NCBI GenBank assembly: GCA_964403795.1
Contig: CAYOHP010000019.1
Location: forward strand, 1-64,000
DNA: 64,000 nucleotides
From: CAYOHP01 sp964403795 [NCBI: uncultured bacterium]
GTDB lineage: Bacteria > Muiribacteriota > UBA6191 > CAZXTJ01
Reading direction: 5' to 3'
The position numbers and the translations under genes are program-made. A model generated the notes under the pieces. The model was not told the origin of the DNA. It did not search any database and saw only the letters and a program-made list of their open reading frames with translations. Within the stretch, counting starts at the first letter, position 1. Each line of letters opens with the position of its first letter. Below are positions 52,073 to 60,031 of this stretch, in pieces.

Positions 52073-52105
52073 AGTCCGGAACCGCGCTGGGAGCCGGAGG
52101 GGATC

Positions 52106-54316
52106 TCAGGCTCCCGCGTAGTCCCGCCAGTCGTAGTACCAGCGGTCGGAGTCCGGGTCCCACTCGTCCCAGGTGGGCACCGCGGCCAACCGGTCCCGCA
52201 GCGCCTCCGGGACGATGCCCGGGACCACGAAGGCCTTCTGGCGGTGGAGGCCGTAGGGGTTGCGGAGCTCGATCCCGAGCACCCCGAGGATGGAACGGGC
52301 GATGTACCAGGTGGCCTGCGGGTTCCAGCCATGGGCGATCTTCACGACGATGCCGAGGCCCTTGGGGTAGTCGGGGTGGACCAGGGCGATGCCCAGGAGC
52401 CCGTCGGCGCCTTCCTTGGCGATCACGCTGCCGCGCCCGGCCTTGAGGATGGTGCTGTCGAGCCGGTTGAAGCCGCCGATCAGGTCGGGATGGCCGGTCA
52501 TGGCTCCCCAGATCCAGTCCTCGGCACGGGCCTCGGCCAGCCCGGCGTAGAGCAGCGCCAGCTCCGAGACCGTGTTCGATACGGTGGGTAGCCCGCACCC
52601 GTCCCGGGCGACCCGCAGCGGTTCCCAGTCGGCGCCGAGCCAGCGGCGGAGCACCCCGAGGTACTCCTGGAACATGGGGTGCTGGGGCAGGGTGTAGCCG
52701 ACCCGCGACCAGCCCCGGTGCCGGCAGCCGCGGAGCAGGGCGGCGTGCTCGCCGGAGCAGCAGTGGTACCAGCGCCGGGCCCGCCGGACCTGGCGGCCGA
52801 ACTGCACCAGCGGCACGTCGAGCGGGGTCTGCATCAATGGCCACTCGGCCGGGTCGAGGATCGACTGCGCCGCCGCCACATGTTCGGTGTCGCCGTTGTG
52901 GCTGGCGAGCGCGATCGCCTTCTGGGGATCGTCCAGAACCCCGGCGAGGGCGGGGGCGAAGACCTTCATGAGGAAGGGCTTCATCATGCTGCGCCCGTAA
53001 CAGAGGACGTTGCCTCCGAAGGAGTGGACGATCCTCCCCCCGCTCGCCCAGGCCACCGCCCCGTGCACGGTGGTCTCGCTGACGCCGTTGCGCCGGTAAT
53101 CGATCAGGGGCTCCCACTCGACGTCCCGGCCCGAGGGCAGACCCGCGATCTCCTCGCCGAGCGGACTCGACGGGTAGCACCGGCTGCCGGGCCGGCCCGG
53201 ACTCACGTCGCTGGTGGGTCGCCCGGGAGGCGGTGCGGGCGGCGGGCTCCCGGCCACCAGCTCGCCGGCCCGGCGCAACGGGGCCGGTGCCGACGCCGCC
53301 GCGGCCGGACCGGGTCCCTCCCCGGGGGCCTCCGGCTCGTCCTGGGCACCTTGCGCGGATCCCTGGGGCTCCTGGCCGCCTTCCCCCGAGCCCGGCCCGG
53401 AGAGCACGCCGCGCTCGCCCCGGAAGACCTCCACGTCCTCCTCGTCGTACTCCTTGTCGCCCACGCCCCCCGGCGCCGGCGAGAGCGACACCACGCAGGC
53501 CCCGGTGCCATAGACCGGCTCGTAGGCATGGACCTCGCCCTGGTAGCGGTTGTGCTGGCCCATGACCGCCGAGAGCCACCACATGGGCTTGAAGGAGACG
53601 ACCTTCTTCACCCGCACCTGCTTGTGGATCTCGCGGGAGAGCTGGGCCACGTCCTCGAGGCGTCCCTGTCCGAGGAACTCGAGGAGCTTGCGGTTCCACT
53701 CGTCGTCCTTGGCGGAGTGGATGCGGTCCTCGGCCGGGTCGATCCAGTCGGTGAACATGCGGTTCGACAGGCTGGTCACCGCCACCACGGCCGTCGGCAC
53801 CCCGTCGGCCTCGATGGCATCCCTGGCGGCCCGTCCCAGGACCACCGTCTCGGCCCGGTCGGAGTAGACGTTCGAGGAGACGATGCAGGCCTGGATCCGG
53901 CGCTCGGGGTCAAGCAACTTCAGCGCCACGACGGAGCCGGTGTCGATGGGGAAGCCGCGGTAGGCGACGGTGCGGGCCTGGAGGCCGCGGGCCTGGGCTG
54001 CGGAGCGGTAGGCCTCGGCGAAGGCGGCATCGATCCGGAACCGGTAGGGGATGGACCCGAGTCCGTGGAAGAGCTCGTCGACGTGCACCCACTCGGGCTC
54101 CGGGTCGGCCTGGATCTGGTGGCCGATCACGCTGGGCCAGACCGTGCTGTAGAGGAGGAGGCGCCGGGCCCCGCTGGCTTCGAGCCGCGCCCTGGCCGCC
54201 TCGAAGCCGGCCCGGATCCGGGCCCAACCCGGATTCTGCTCCGGGACCAGCAGCGGATGCGGCATCGGGCTGGTGACCAGCCCCAGCACCACCGGATCGT
54301 CGGACGCGGCGTTCAC
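52106..54316 (-). CDS. LigB-type aminophenol dioxygenase subunit fused to a class 3 asparaginase
   Basis: 736 residues. Residues 1-~270 are a LigB-fold domain like the non-catalytic alpha subunit of 2-aminophenol 1,6-dioxygenase (LLLYSTVWPSVIGHQIQ, where catalytic subunits have SPHW; GSIPYRFRIDAAFAEAYRSA). A Gly/Pro/Glu-rich linker (~280-396) leads to an asparaginase II domain of the ReAV type (~397-736): RSMMK (Ser443/Lys446), ASHNGD (Ser472), RDGCG (Asp572/Cys574) and IAKEGADG (Lys634) match the ReAV Ser-Lys pairs and zinc site. The zinc-ligand motif CSGK reads CSGEH here (Cys520, Glu523). The frame is open throughout with steady codon use, so this is a true fusion. It starts at GTG 54316, overlapping the stop of the catalytic subunit gene. 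Confidence 0.87.
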   Translation of the reverse strand: MNAASDDPVVLGLVTSPMPHPLLVPEQNPGWARIRAGFEAARARLEASGARRLLLYSTVWPSVIGHQIQADPEPEWVHVDELFHGLGSIPYRFRIDAAFAEAYRSAAQARGLQARTVAYRGFPIDTGSVVALKLLDPERRIQACIVSSNVYSDRAETVVLGRAARDAIEADGVPTAVVAVTSLSNRMFTDWIDPAEDRIHSAKDDEWNRKLLEFLGQGRLEDVAQLSREIHKQVRVKKVVSFKPMWWLSAVMGQHNRYQGEVHAYEPVYGTGACVVSLSPAPGGVGDKEYDEEDVEVFRGERGVLSGPGSGEGGQEPQGSAQGAQDEPEAPGEGPGPAAAASAPAPLRRAGELVAGSPPPAPPPGRPTSDVSPGRPGSRCYPSSPLGEEIAGLPSGRDVEWEPLIDYRRNGVSETTVHGAVAWASGGRIVHSFGGNVLCYGRSMMKPFLMKVFAPALAGVLDDPQKAIALASHNGDTEHVAAAQSILDPAEWPLMQTPLDVPLVQFGRQVRRARRWYHCCSGEHAALLRGCRHRGWSRVGYTLPQHPMFQEYLGVLRRWLGADWEPLRVARDGCGLPTVSNTVSELALLYAGLAEARAEDWIWGAMTGHPDLIGGFNRLDSTILKAGRGSVIAKEGADGLLGIALVHPDYPKGLGIVVKIAHGWNPQATWYIARSILGVLGIELRNPYGLHRQKAFVVPGIVPEALRDRLAAVPTWDEWDPDSDRWYYDWRDYAGA

Positions 54317-55212
54317 GACCGGCCCTCCGCCGGCGCCAGCCAGCCGACCACCGCGTTCCCGGTCCCGATCACGGTCCCGTAGGCGTAGACCTTGCCTGGC
54401 GTTTGCGGGAACCCCAGGGCCGAGAGCAGCCAGGACATGCTGCCGGCATCCGTCTCGCTGGTGGCCTGCTCGGTGAACTCGGGCATCAGGTCGTAGACCT
54501 CGCGGCTCCGGCCCCTGCGGACCAGGTCGAGCAGCTTCATGTCCCACAGGTACTGGGCGTGGCTCTGCACATGTTCCCGCGTCATGTCCTCGGGGATCGC
54601 CGCCTCGGTGGTGAAGTGGCGGTGGGAGAGGGAGTTCGACGAGAGCAGGACCGCCCGCTTGCCGCTCGCCTCGATCGCCTCCCGGGTGGCCCGTCCCAGG
54701 ACCTCGGCCTTCTCCTGCATGACCTCGACCGAGTAGTAGGAGCGGGACCGGTTGGACGAGATCGCCACGATCGGCTTGTCCCAGGCGGGCCGCGTCATGT
54801 GGCAGGAGACCAGGGTCCCGTAGTCCACCCGGAAGTCGGCGTTGCGCATCATCGAGGCGGTCAGCCCGGCGGCCCGGGCCCGGTCATGGATCGCCTCCGC
54901 CAGCGGCACGTCGACCGTCAGGTCGTAGTGGAAGCGGAAGAGGTTGGGGAAGACCGGGTCGACCGAGAGCGACCGGAACGAGGGAACCCCCAGGAAGTGG
55001 GTCCCGATATAGGTCTGCCAGTGGGGCGAGAGCACCACCAGCACGTCGTAGTCGAGCCGGTCGAGATCCTCCCGGAGGCGCTCGTAGCCCCAGCGGAGTT
55101 CCTCCCAGCCGCACTCGGCCCGGGGCTCGTTCTGGGGCGGGTTCTCGGCGTAGACCAGGTGGGGCGGGTGGGGTGCCAACGCCCCGGCCACGATGCGTCC
55201 CGGCTTGCCCAT
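54313..55212 (-). CDS. 2-aminophenol 1,6-dioxygenase, catalytic (beta) subunit-like
   Basis: 299 residues of the LigB class III extradiol dioxygenases. The AmnB active site is reproduced with a shift of two: His15 (ALAPHPPHLVY), His64 (VVLSPHW) and Glu253 (ATSETDAG) for iron, and His197 (SSNSLSHRH) as the acid/base, matching His13, His62, Glu251 and His195 of AmnB. AENPPQNEPRAECGWEELRW is typical of this subfamily. It would cleave 2-aminophenol to 2-aminomuconate semialdehyde, the substrate of the dehydrogenase-RidA fusion at 47173. ATG 55212 is fixed by a TTGACC-17-TAGCGT promoter whose -10 ends 7 nt upstream. Confidence 0.9.
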   Translation of the reverse strand: MGKPGRIVAGALAPHPPHLVYAENPPQNEPRAECGWEELRWGYERLREDLDRLDYDVLVVLSPHWQTYIGTHFLGVPSFRSLSVDPVFPNLFRFHYDLTVDVPLAEAIHDRARAAGLTASMMRNADFRVDYGTLVSCHMTRPAWDKPIVAISSNRSRSYYSVEVMQEKAEVLGRATREAIEASGKRAVLLSSNSLSHRHFTTEAAIPEDMTREHVQSHAQYLWDMKLLDLVRRGRSREVYDLMPEFTEQATSETDAGSMSWLLSALGFPQTPGKVYAYGTVIGTGNAVVGWLAPAEGRS

Positions 55213-55219
55213 GCCGGCG

Positions 55220-55248
55220 ACGCTACCCCGCTCCGACGCGAGGGTCAA
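55220..55248 (-). promoter_or_regulatory. Promoter TTGACC-17-TAGCGT of the dioxygenase/asparaginase pair, leaderless
   Basis: The best promoter in the window: -35 TTGACC (55243-55248), spacer 17, -10 TAGCGT (55220-55225), then 7 nt to the ATG at 55212. The divergent gene's -10 (55259-55264) lies 10 bp away, so the two promoters nearly overlap. Confidence 0.6.
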
Positions 55249-55258
55249 GGAGGCCGGC

Positions 55259-55264
55259 TACAAT
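55259..55264 (+). promoter_or_regulatory. Putative -10 box (TACAAT), leaderless
   Basis: TACAAT, one base from consensus, ends 7 nt before ATG 55272. It is back to back with the dioxygenase promoter on the other strand. Confidence 0.5.
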
Positions 55265-55271
55265 GCCCCCC

Positions 55272-56150
55272 ATGCAGATCCGCTGTCCTAGCTGCGACCG
55301 CGTCGTCCCGGCCACCGATGTCTCGCTGGGGAACCAGGTGGCACGCTGCCGACCCTGCGACGAGGTCTTCGACTTCGCCAAGCAGCTCGCCTCCGCCCCT
55401 GGCTCCGTCCGGACCGGCTCCCGATACCAGGACGACGACGACGAAGAGGGGGATGACGACGACGGGTACGAGGACGGGGACGACGAAGAGGAGAGCCTCC
55501 CCACCCGGAGCCGACGCCCGGTGCCGCTCCCCGCCGGGATGCAGGCCCGCAACGACGGCAAGCGCCTCACCCTGAGGCGCCGCTGGAGGGGCTGGGAGCT
55601 CCTGTTTCTCGGCTTCTTCACCATGATCTGGGACGGGTTCCTGGCGGTCTGGTTCACCATGAGCCTGGCGAGCGGGCTGTGGCCGATGGCGCTCTTCGGG
55701 TCGATCCACCTCATGGTGGGACTCGGCCTCACCTACTACTGCCTGCTGCTGGCCTTCGAGTCGACCGTGATCGAGGTCGACGTCGGACAGCTGACCGTCC
55801 GCCACGAGCCCCTGCCCTACAAGAAGGCGGAGGTGCTGCCGGTGGGCCGCCTGGTCCAGCTCTACTCCAAGCGGGTGGTGACCCGCGGCAACAAATCGAC
55901 CACCACCACCTTCGAGCTCCACGCGGTGCTCGACGACGGCTCCCACCGGAAGCTCCTCGACGGCCTGCCCCGCTCCGACCAGGCCCTGTGGCTCGAAGGC
56001 GAGATCGAACGCTTCCTGGGCATCCAGGACCGCGACGTGGCCGGGGAACTCGACCGCGACGTCGATCGCCACGACCCGCCCAGCCTGGGCGAGGTCGTCG
56101 GCATGCTTTCCGATGCGGTCCGGACGGGGAAGCCGCCCGACCTCCGCTGA
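55272..56150 (+). CDS. Zinc-ribbon membrane protein with a highly acidic linker
   Basis: 292 residues. A CPSC...CRPC zinc ribbon lies in the first 25 residues (MQIRCPSCDRVVPATDVSLG), as in the MJ0042-type ribbons. Then comes a Ser/Gly stretch and a run of almost only Asp and Glu (YQDDDDEEGDDDD), two hydrophobic spans (WELLFLGFFTMIWDGFLAVW, MALFGSIHLMVGLGLTYYCL) and a soluble beta-rich domain resembling a PH-like unit (VIEVDVGQLTVRHEPLPYKK). ATG 55272 is preferred to ATG 55263 because the -10 box overlaps the latter. Function unknown. Confidence 0.75.
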   Translation: MQIRCPSCDRVVPATDVSLGNQVARCRPCDEVFDFAKQLASAPGSVRTGSRYQDDDDEEGDDDDGYEDGDDEEESLPTRSRRPVPLPAGMQARNDGKRLTLRRRWRGWELLFLGFFTMIWDGFLAVWFTMSLASGLWPMALFGSIHLMVGLGLTYYCLLLAFESTVIEVDVGQLTVRHEPLPYKKAEVLPVGRLVQLYSKRVVTRGNKSTTTTFELHAVLDDGSHRKLLDGLPRSDQALWLEGEIERFLGIQDRDVAGELDRDVDRHDPPSLGEVVGMLSDAVRTGKPPDLR

Positions 56151-56155
56151 CCTGG

Positions 56156-57061
56156 CTACTCGGCGTGGAGCGCCTGGAAGATCGACGAGCCGGTGGCGGC
56201 GCCCGGTCCCGGGGTCCAGTGGAAGACGTTGCCGTTGCCCATGCGGACGAACAGCCCGCCCTGGTGGGCCACCACCTGCTGGACATCGGCCCCGAAGGTG
56301 AGCTTGTCCCAGCCGAAGCCGCGGCGGGTGAGCCGCCACACGGCCCCGGTCGACTGGAGCACGTAGAGGGCCGTGTCGTCGCAGGTCATGAAGCGGTGCG
56401 AGGTGCCCTGGCCCACCTGGTCGAACTTGCCGCGGAACCAGCGCCAGACCTGGCCATTCTGCTTCAGCACGAAGAGGGTCGACTCGTCGGCGGCGATGGT
56501 GCGATTGGCCGAGCCGTTGCCGATCTGGGTGAACTGGCCGGTCCCGTCGTCGTAGCGCCAGGTGTGCCCGTTCTCCTTCAGGATCCAGAGGGCGTTGCCG
56601 GCGGCCCTGATCTCCTGGGTGCCGGTGCCGTCGTCGATCCGGGTCCAGCCGTTGTCCCGGAAGCGGAAGATGTTGCCGTTGTCCTTCAGCACATAGAGCC
56701 GGCCGCCGGCCGCCTCGATCTGCCGGGTCCCGGTCCCGTTGTCGATGGAGTCGAACTTGCCGCCGGCCACTCCCGAGACCTCCGGCGCGCTCCATCGCCA
56801 GATCTGCCCGGAATCCTTGAGGATATAGAGGAAGCCGCGATCGCCCGCGACCATGCGGGTCCCGGTCCCGTCGTCGAGGCGTCGGAAGGCCCCGGACTCG
56901 TTGACCCACACGTTCCCGGTGTCCTTCAGGATGAAGACCCGGTCGCCGCCCACGGCCACCTGCCGGGTCCCGGTCCCGTCGTCGAACAGTTGGAGTCCGG
57001 CCTGGGCACCGGTACCGAGCGCAAGGGCCACCAAGAGTCCGTATCGGAGCGAGCGAGCCAT
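56156..57061 (-). CDS. Secreted seven-repeat tectonin-like beta-propeller, ends in LHAE
   Basis: 301 residues. A signal peptide (MARSLRYGLLVALALGTGAQ) is followed by seven repeats of about 36-44 residues, each opening with a form of DDGTGTRQ and carrying LxVLKDNGNIWRW. Later repeats drift (GNGSANR, GQGTSHR, FGADVQQ). The count fits a single seven-bladed propeller like tectonin/TECPR lectins that bind bacterial or host glycans. It ends IFQALHAE, sharing the LHAE terminus with the exported protein at 6098. It has its own promoter. Probably secreted or surface-bound carbohydrate-binding protein. Confidence 0.82.
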   Translation of the reverse strand: MARSLRYGLLVALALGTGAQAGLQLFDDGTGTRQVAVGGDRVFILKDTGNVWVNESGAFRRLDDGTGTRMVAGDRGFLYILKDSGQIWRWSAPEVSGVAGGKFDSIDNGTGTRQIEAAGGRLYVLKDNGNIFRFRDNGWTRIDDGTGTQEIRAAGNALWILKENGHTWRYDDGTGQFTQIGNGSANRTIAADESTLFVLKQNGQVWRWFRGKFDQVGQGTSHRFMTCDDTALYVLQSTGAVWRLTRRGFGWDKLTFGADVQQVVAHQGGLFVRMGNGNVFHWTPGPGAATGSSIFQALHAE

Positions 57062-57129
57062 CGGGCGTCTCCCTGTATCGTCGGATCCCCGGGGCGCGCA
57101 TGCGCCCTCGTGTTGTTTTCGTCGGGGGA

Positions 57130-57157
57130 AGGCTAGGGTTCCCGCACCGAACGTCAA
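57130..57157 (-). promoter_or_regulatory. Promoter TTGACG-16-TAGCCT of the propeller gene
   Basis: -35 TTGACG (57152-57157), spacer 16, -10 TAGCCT (57130-57135). The leader to ATG 57061 is ~60 nt and includes a GGGAG ribosome site. Confidence 0.5.
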
Positions 57158-57210
57158 GGTGCAGGTCCCCGGACCCACGCCCCGGCCGGCGGACGACCCC
57201 CCGGGGCCTT

Positions 57211-60012
57211 TCAGCCCAGGCAGAGGAAGCAGACCCCGGACCAGGTCCCGAGCAGGGCTCCGCCCGGTCGGGGAGACCCGCACCGGCTGCACGTCGGGTG
57301 CTTGGCGCTCTCCAGGTAGGCCTCCACCCGGGCCACGGCTCGGCCGGAGTCGTCGCCTCCCACCAGCCAGTCGAGACAGGTTTCGGTCGCCCCGAGACCG
57401 GGGACCACCAGGCGCACGGAGCTGCCCCGGTCCCCGCCCTGTGGCCCGGGGCCGATGGCCGCCGCCAGGAAGCCGGTCTTCCGGGCGAAGCTCGCCTTCA
57501 GGTTCACCACCACGACCTCGCCCACCCGCCGTTCCAGGTTCTTCACGCCCTCGGACTTGAGCCTGCGTCCCAGCGCCACCCGGACCTCGGCGGGCGCGAG
57601 CCAGGGCACCGAGACCGAGACCAGGGCTCCACCAGGCTCCGGCAGGCTCTCCCCAGGGAGCACTCCCAGGACCTCGACGCCCTCGCCCGGATCGGTCCGC
57701 CGGAGGGACCCGGCAGCCGCCGGGGGAGCCTCACCCGCGGCCCGATCCGGCTCCCTCCCCGAGGGCAGACCACCGTCCAGGGGATCGGAGCTCCCCTCCG
57801 GAACCCGTTCGAAATCGAGAAGCAGCACGTCGAGGCCGGCGGCCCCGTCCCGGTCCACCGCCCGTCGCAGGCGTCCCGACTCGCCCCGGTAGCGCTCCAC
57901 CAATCCGGGGTCCCGCCGCATCATCTCGCGAGCCGCCAGGGCCGAGACCACCTCCCGGGGCACATGGCGCAGGCGGTCGGGGACCCGCACCAGGACCGGG
58001 GTGCGGCGCACCTTCCGGATCCGCGCCTCGAGCCGGTCCAACGCGTCGGCGGGCGGCGGCTTCGAGGTCTTGTGGCCGAGCAGCACCTTGTACTCGGCGG
58101 GCGTGGTGCAGGCTCCGCACTCGAGGCACTTGGGCTTCTGCCAGGGCCGACCCAGGCAGTATTCCTCCTCCTCGAACTCCATGGACCGGGAGTATTCCTC
58201 CCAGAGGAAGCCCCGCGGCACGCCCAGATCCAAGTCGTCCCAGGGGAAGAGATCGGAGAGGTCGCGGGCCTCGAGCAGGGCCGAGAGGTCGATGCCGTCC
58301 TCGAGCAGCGCCGCCCGGAAGGCGTGGAGCAGCTCCGGGGGAGCCTCCTCGCCCTGGTAGCGCAGGTCCCCGGCGAGGGCCGCCCGGACCAGGGCCGCGG
58401 TCGCCCGCCGGTCGGCCCGGCCCAGCAGCTGGCAGAGCTCGATCTCCTCGGGCTCGGCAGCCAGCCGGAGCTCGGCGCCCCGCCGCTCGGCCGATCCCCG
58501 GATCCGGTGGATGACCGCCTTGGGAGCCGGCCGGAAGGCCGCGAACTGGAGCGGGGTGAGCGGCGGCGAGAACAAGGGAGTGAGCGAGAAGATCACCCGG
58601 GTCCCGGCGCCGGCCGCGCTCCGGGCCGACATCAGCCGTTCCACGAAGCCGTCGAACTCGACCAGGTCGGACTCCTCCTCCCGCCCCGTGGCGATCAGGA
58701 AGACCTTGAGCTCGCGGGCCTTCTCCCGGAAGAGCCCGGCCGTGGAAGTCAGGATCTGGTCCTCCGTCAGGTTCTTGTGGAGGTAGCGACGGAGCCGCTC
58801 CGAGATCCCTTCCATGCCGCAGGTGAACTGGCTCTTCCCGATGCGCCGCTCGAAGCGCCCGAGCTCGGGGTCGCCCGCGAGCAGGTCGAAGCGTTGGCTC
58901 TTCAGGGCGGTGCGTCCGAACAGGCCCGCGGTGTCCATGAGCAGCGGGTAGAGCTCGGCGTGGGTGTTGAAGTTGTAGCTCATCAGGTTCAGCTCGGTCA
59001 GGCCTCCGTCCCGCTTCAGGGCCCGGGCCTCCTCGGCCAGGCTGGCGGCGGAGCGCTCCCGGTACGGACGGGTCGCATAGCCCTCGGCGCAGAAGCTGCA
59101 GAAGTTCGGGCAGCCCCGGCTGATCTCGACCGACATGGTGCCGGCGTCCTCGGTGAAGAAGACCGGGGGCGCCTCGAGCACCGTCTCGCGGTCGAGATCG
59201 CGGGCCACGGTGCGCTCCACCGGGAAGGGAGCGCCGGCCTCGGGACGGATCTCCCGGAGCGCCAGTCGACCCCGGGAGTCGAGGCGATAGACGTGGCGAT
59301 AGCCCGCCGGGTCGTAGAAGCCGGGCACCTCGGTCCGGGCCCGCCGCAGCAGCTCGCCCCTGGGGATCCCCTCCCGACGCCCCTCCGCCACCAGCTCGAG
59401 GAGCCGGGGGAGGGCCCGCTCGGCCTCCCCGATCACGATCCCGTCGACCAGGGCGTCCTCGCCGGTGACCTCGGCGCCGTCGCCGAGCCCGGCCGGAGCC
59501 CGCTCGGCCGGACCCGAGAGCAGACCCGAAGCGGCCGCCGCATTCATGCCCCCGAGTACCACCAGCGGACATCCGGGATCCTCGAGACGCGCCCTGCGGG
59601 AGAGCGGGATCCCCGAGTCGCGGAGCAGGTGGGGGATGTTCCAGACCTCCACTCCGAGCGCATTCGAGATCCCCACCACGTCGAAGTCCCTCGGCACCCG
59701 GGCGGTGCCGGTCCCGAACCAGCGCGGCATCCCGGCGTCCCGCAGCCGGTGGTAGTCCCGGGGAGGGGGCAGGTAGCAGAAGTCGACGAAGGCCCCCGGC
59801 ACCCGGCGGGCGATCGACAGGAGCAGGGGATGGGTGATCGAGGCCGCGGTGTCGCGGTAGCTCGAGAGCCGGGTCACCAGCAGACGGCAGCGGGCCGCCT
59901 CGAACCCCTCCGGGGAGAAGGTGTTGGCTTCCCGCCCCAGGGTCCAGACACCGCGCCCCGAGAGCCGATGTCGATTGGCTTCCAGCCAGGAGGGGAATTC
60001 GGACGCCCGCAT
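57211..60012 (-). CDS. Large radical SAM protein (TIGR03960-like) with C-terminal extension
   Basis: 933 residues. Residues ~30-240 look like a cobalamin-binding-type Rossmann domain (DFDVVGISNALGVEVWNIPH, CPLVVLGGMNAAAASGLL, GIVIGEAERALPRLLE) but no DxHxxG motif is seen. The radical SAM core has CPNFCSFCAEG (CX3CX2C) at about residue 340, LNLMSYNFNTHAELYPLLMD and CGMEGISERLRR. Next come KCLECGACTTPAEYKVLLGH, a Pro/Gly-rich hinge, a beta-rich segment (ALVSVSVPWLAPAEVRVALG) and a terminal zinc ribbon CSRCGSPRPGG...CFLCLG. TIGR03960-type proteins are often near ribosome or tRNA genes; the substrate is unknown. ATG at 60012. Confidence 0.8.
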   Translation of the reverse strand: MRASEFPSWLEANRHRLSGRGVWTLGREANTFSPEGFEAARCRLLVTRLSSYRDTAASITHPLLLSIARRVPGAFVDFCYLPPPRDYHRLRDAGMPRWFGTGTARVPRDFDVVGISNALGVEVWNIPHLLRDSGIPLSRRARLEDPGCPLVVLGGMNAAAASGLLSGPAERAPAGLGDGAEVTGEDALVDGIVIGEAERALPRLLELVAEGRREGIPRGELLRRARTEVPGFYDPAGYRHVYRLDSRGRLALREIRPEAGAPFPVERTVARDLDRETVLEAPPVFFTEDAGTMSVEISRGCPNFCSFCAEGYATRPYRERSAASLAEEARALKRDGGLTELNLMSYNFNTHAELYPLLMDTAGLFGRTALKSQRFDLLAGDPELGRFERRIGKSQFTCGMEGISERLRRYLHKNLTEDQILTSTAGLFREKARELKVFLIATGREEESDLVEFDGFVERLMSARSAAGAGTRVIFSLTPLFSPPLTPLQFAAFRPAPKAVIHRIRGSAERRGAELRLAAEPEEIELCQLLGRADRRATAALVRAALAGDLRYQGEEAPPELLHAFRAALLEDGIDLSALLEARDLSDLFPWDDLDLGVPRGFLWEEYSRSMEFEEEEYCLGRPWQKPKCLECGACTTPAEYKVLLGHKTSKPPPADALDRLEARIRKVRRTPVLVRVPDRLRHVPREVVSALAAREMMRRDPGLVERYRGESGRLRRAVDRDGAAGLDVLLLDFERVPEGSSDPLDGGLPSGREPDRAAGEAPPAAAGSLRRTDPGEGVEVLGVLPGESLPEPGGALVSVSVPWLAPAEVRVALGRRLKSEGVKNLERRVGEVVVVNLKASFARKTGFLAAAIGPGPQGGDRGSSVRLVVPGLGATETCLDWLVGGDDSGRAVARVEAYLESAKHPTCSRCGSPRPGGALLGTWSGVCFLCLG

Positions 60013-60031
60013 CGGACCGCCCTCTTTCGCT

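Noticed and set aside
52106-55212. LigB pair as protocatechuate or gallate dioxygenase
   Set aside because: The iron and acid/base residues match AmnB with a constant shift of two, and the partner has the non-catalytic STVW form, so the aminophenol type fits better.
56156-57061. Direct DNA repeats as a CRISPR or satellite array
   Set aside because: The repeats are in frame, about 110-130 bp apart and encode propeller blades.
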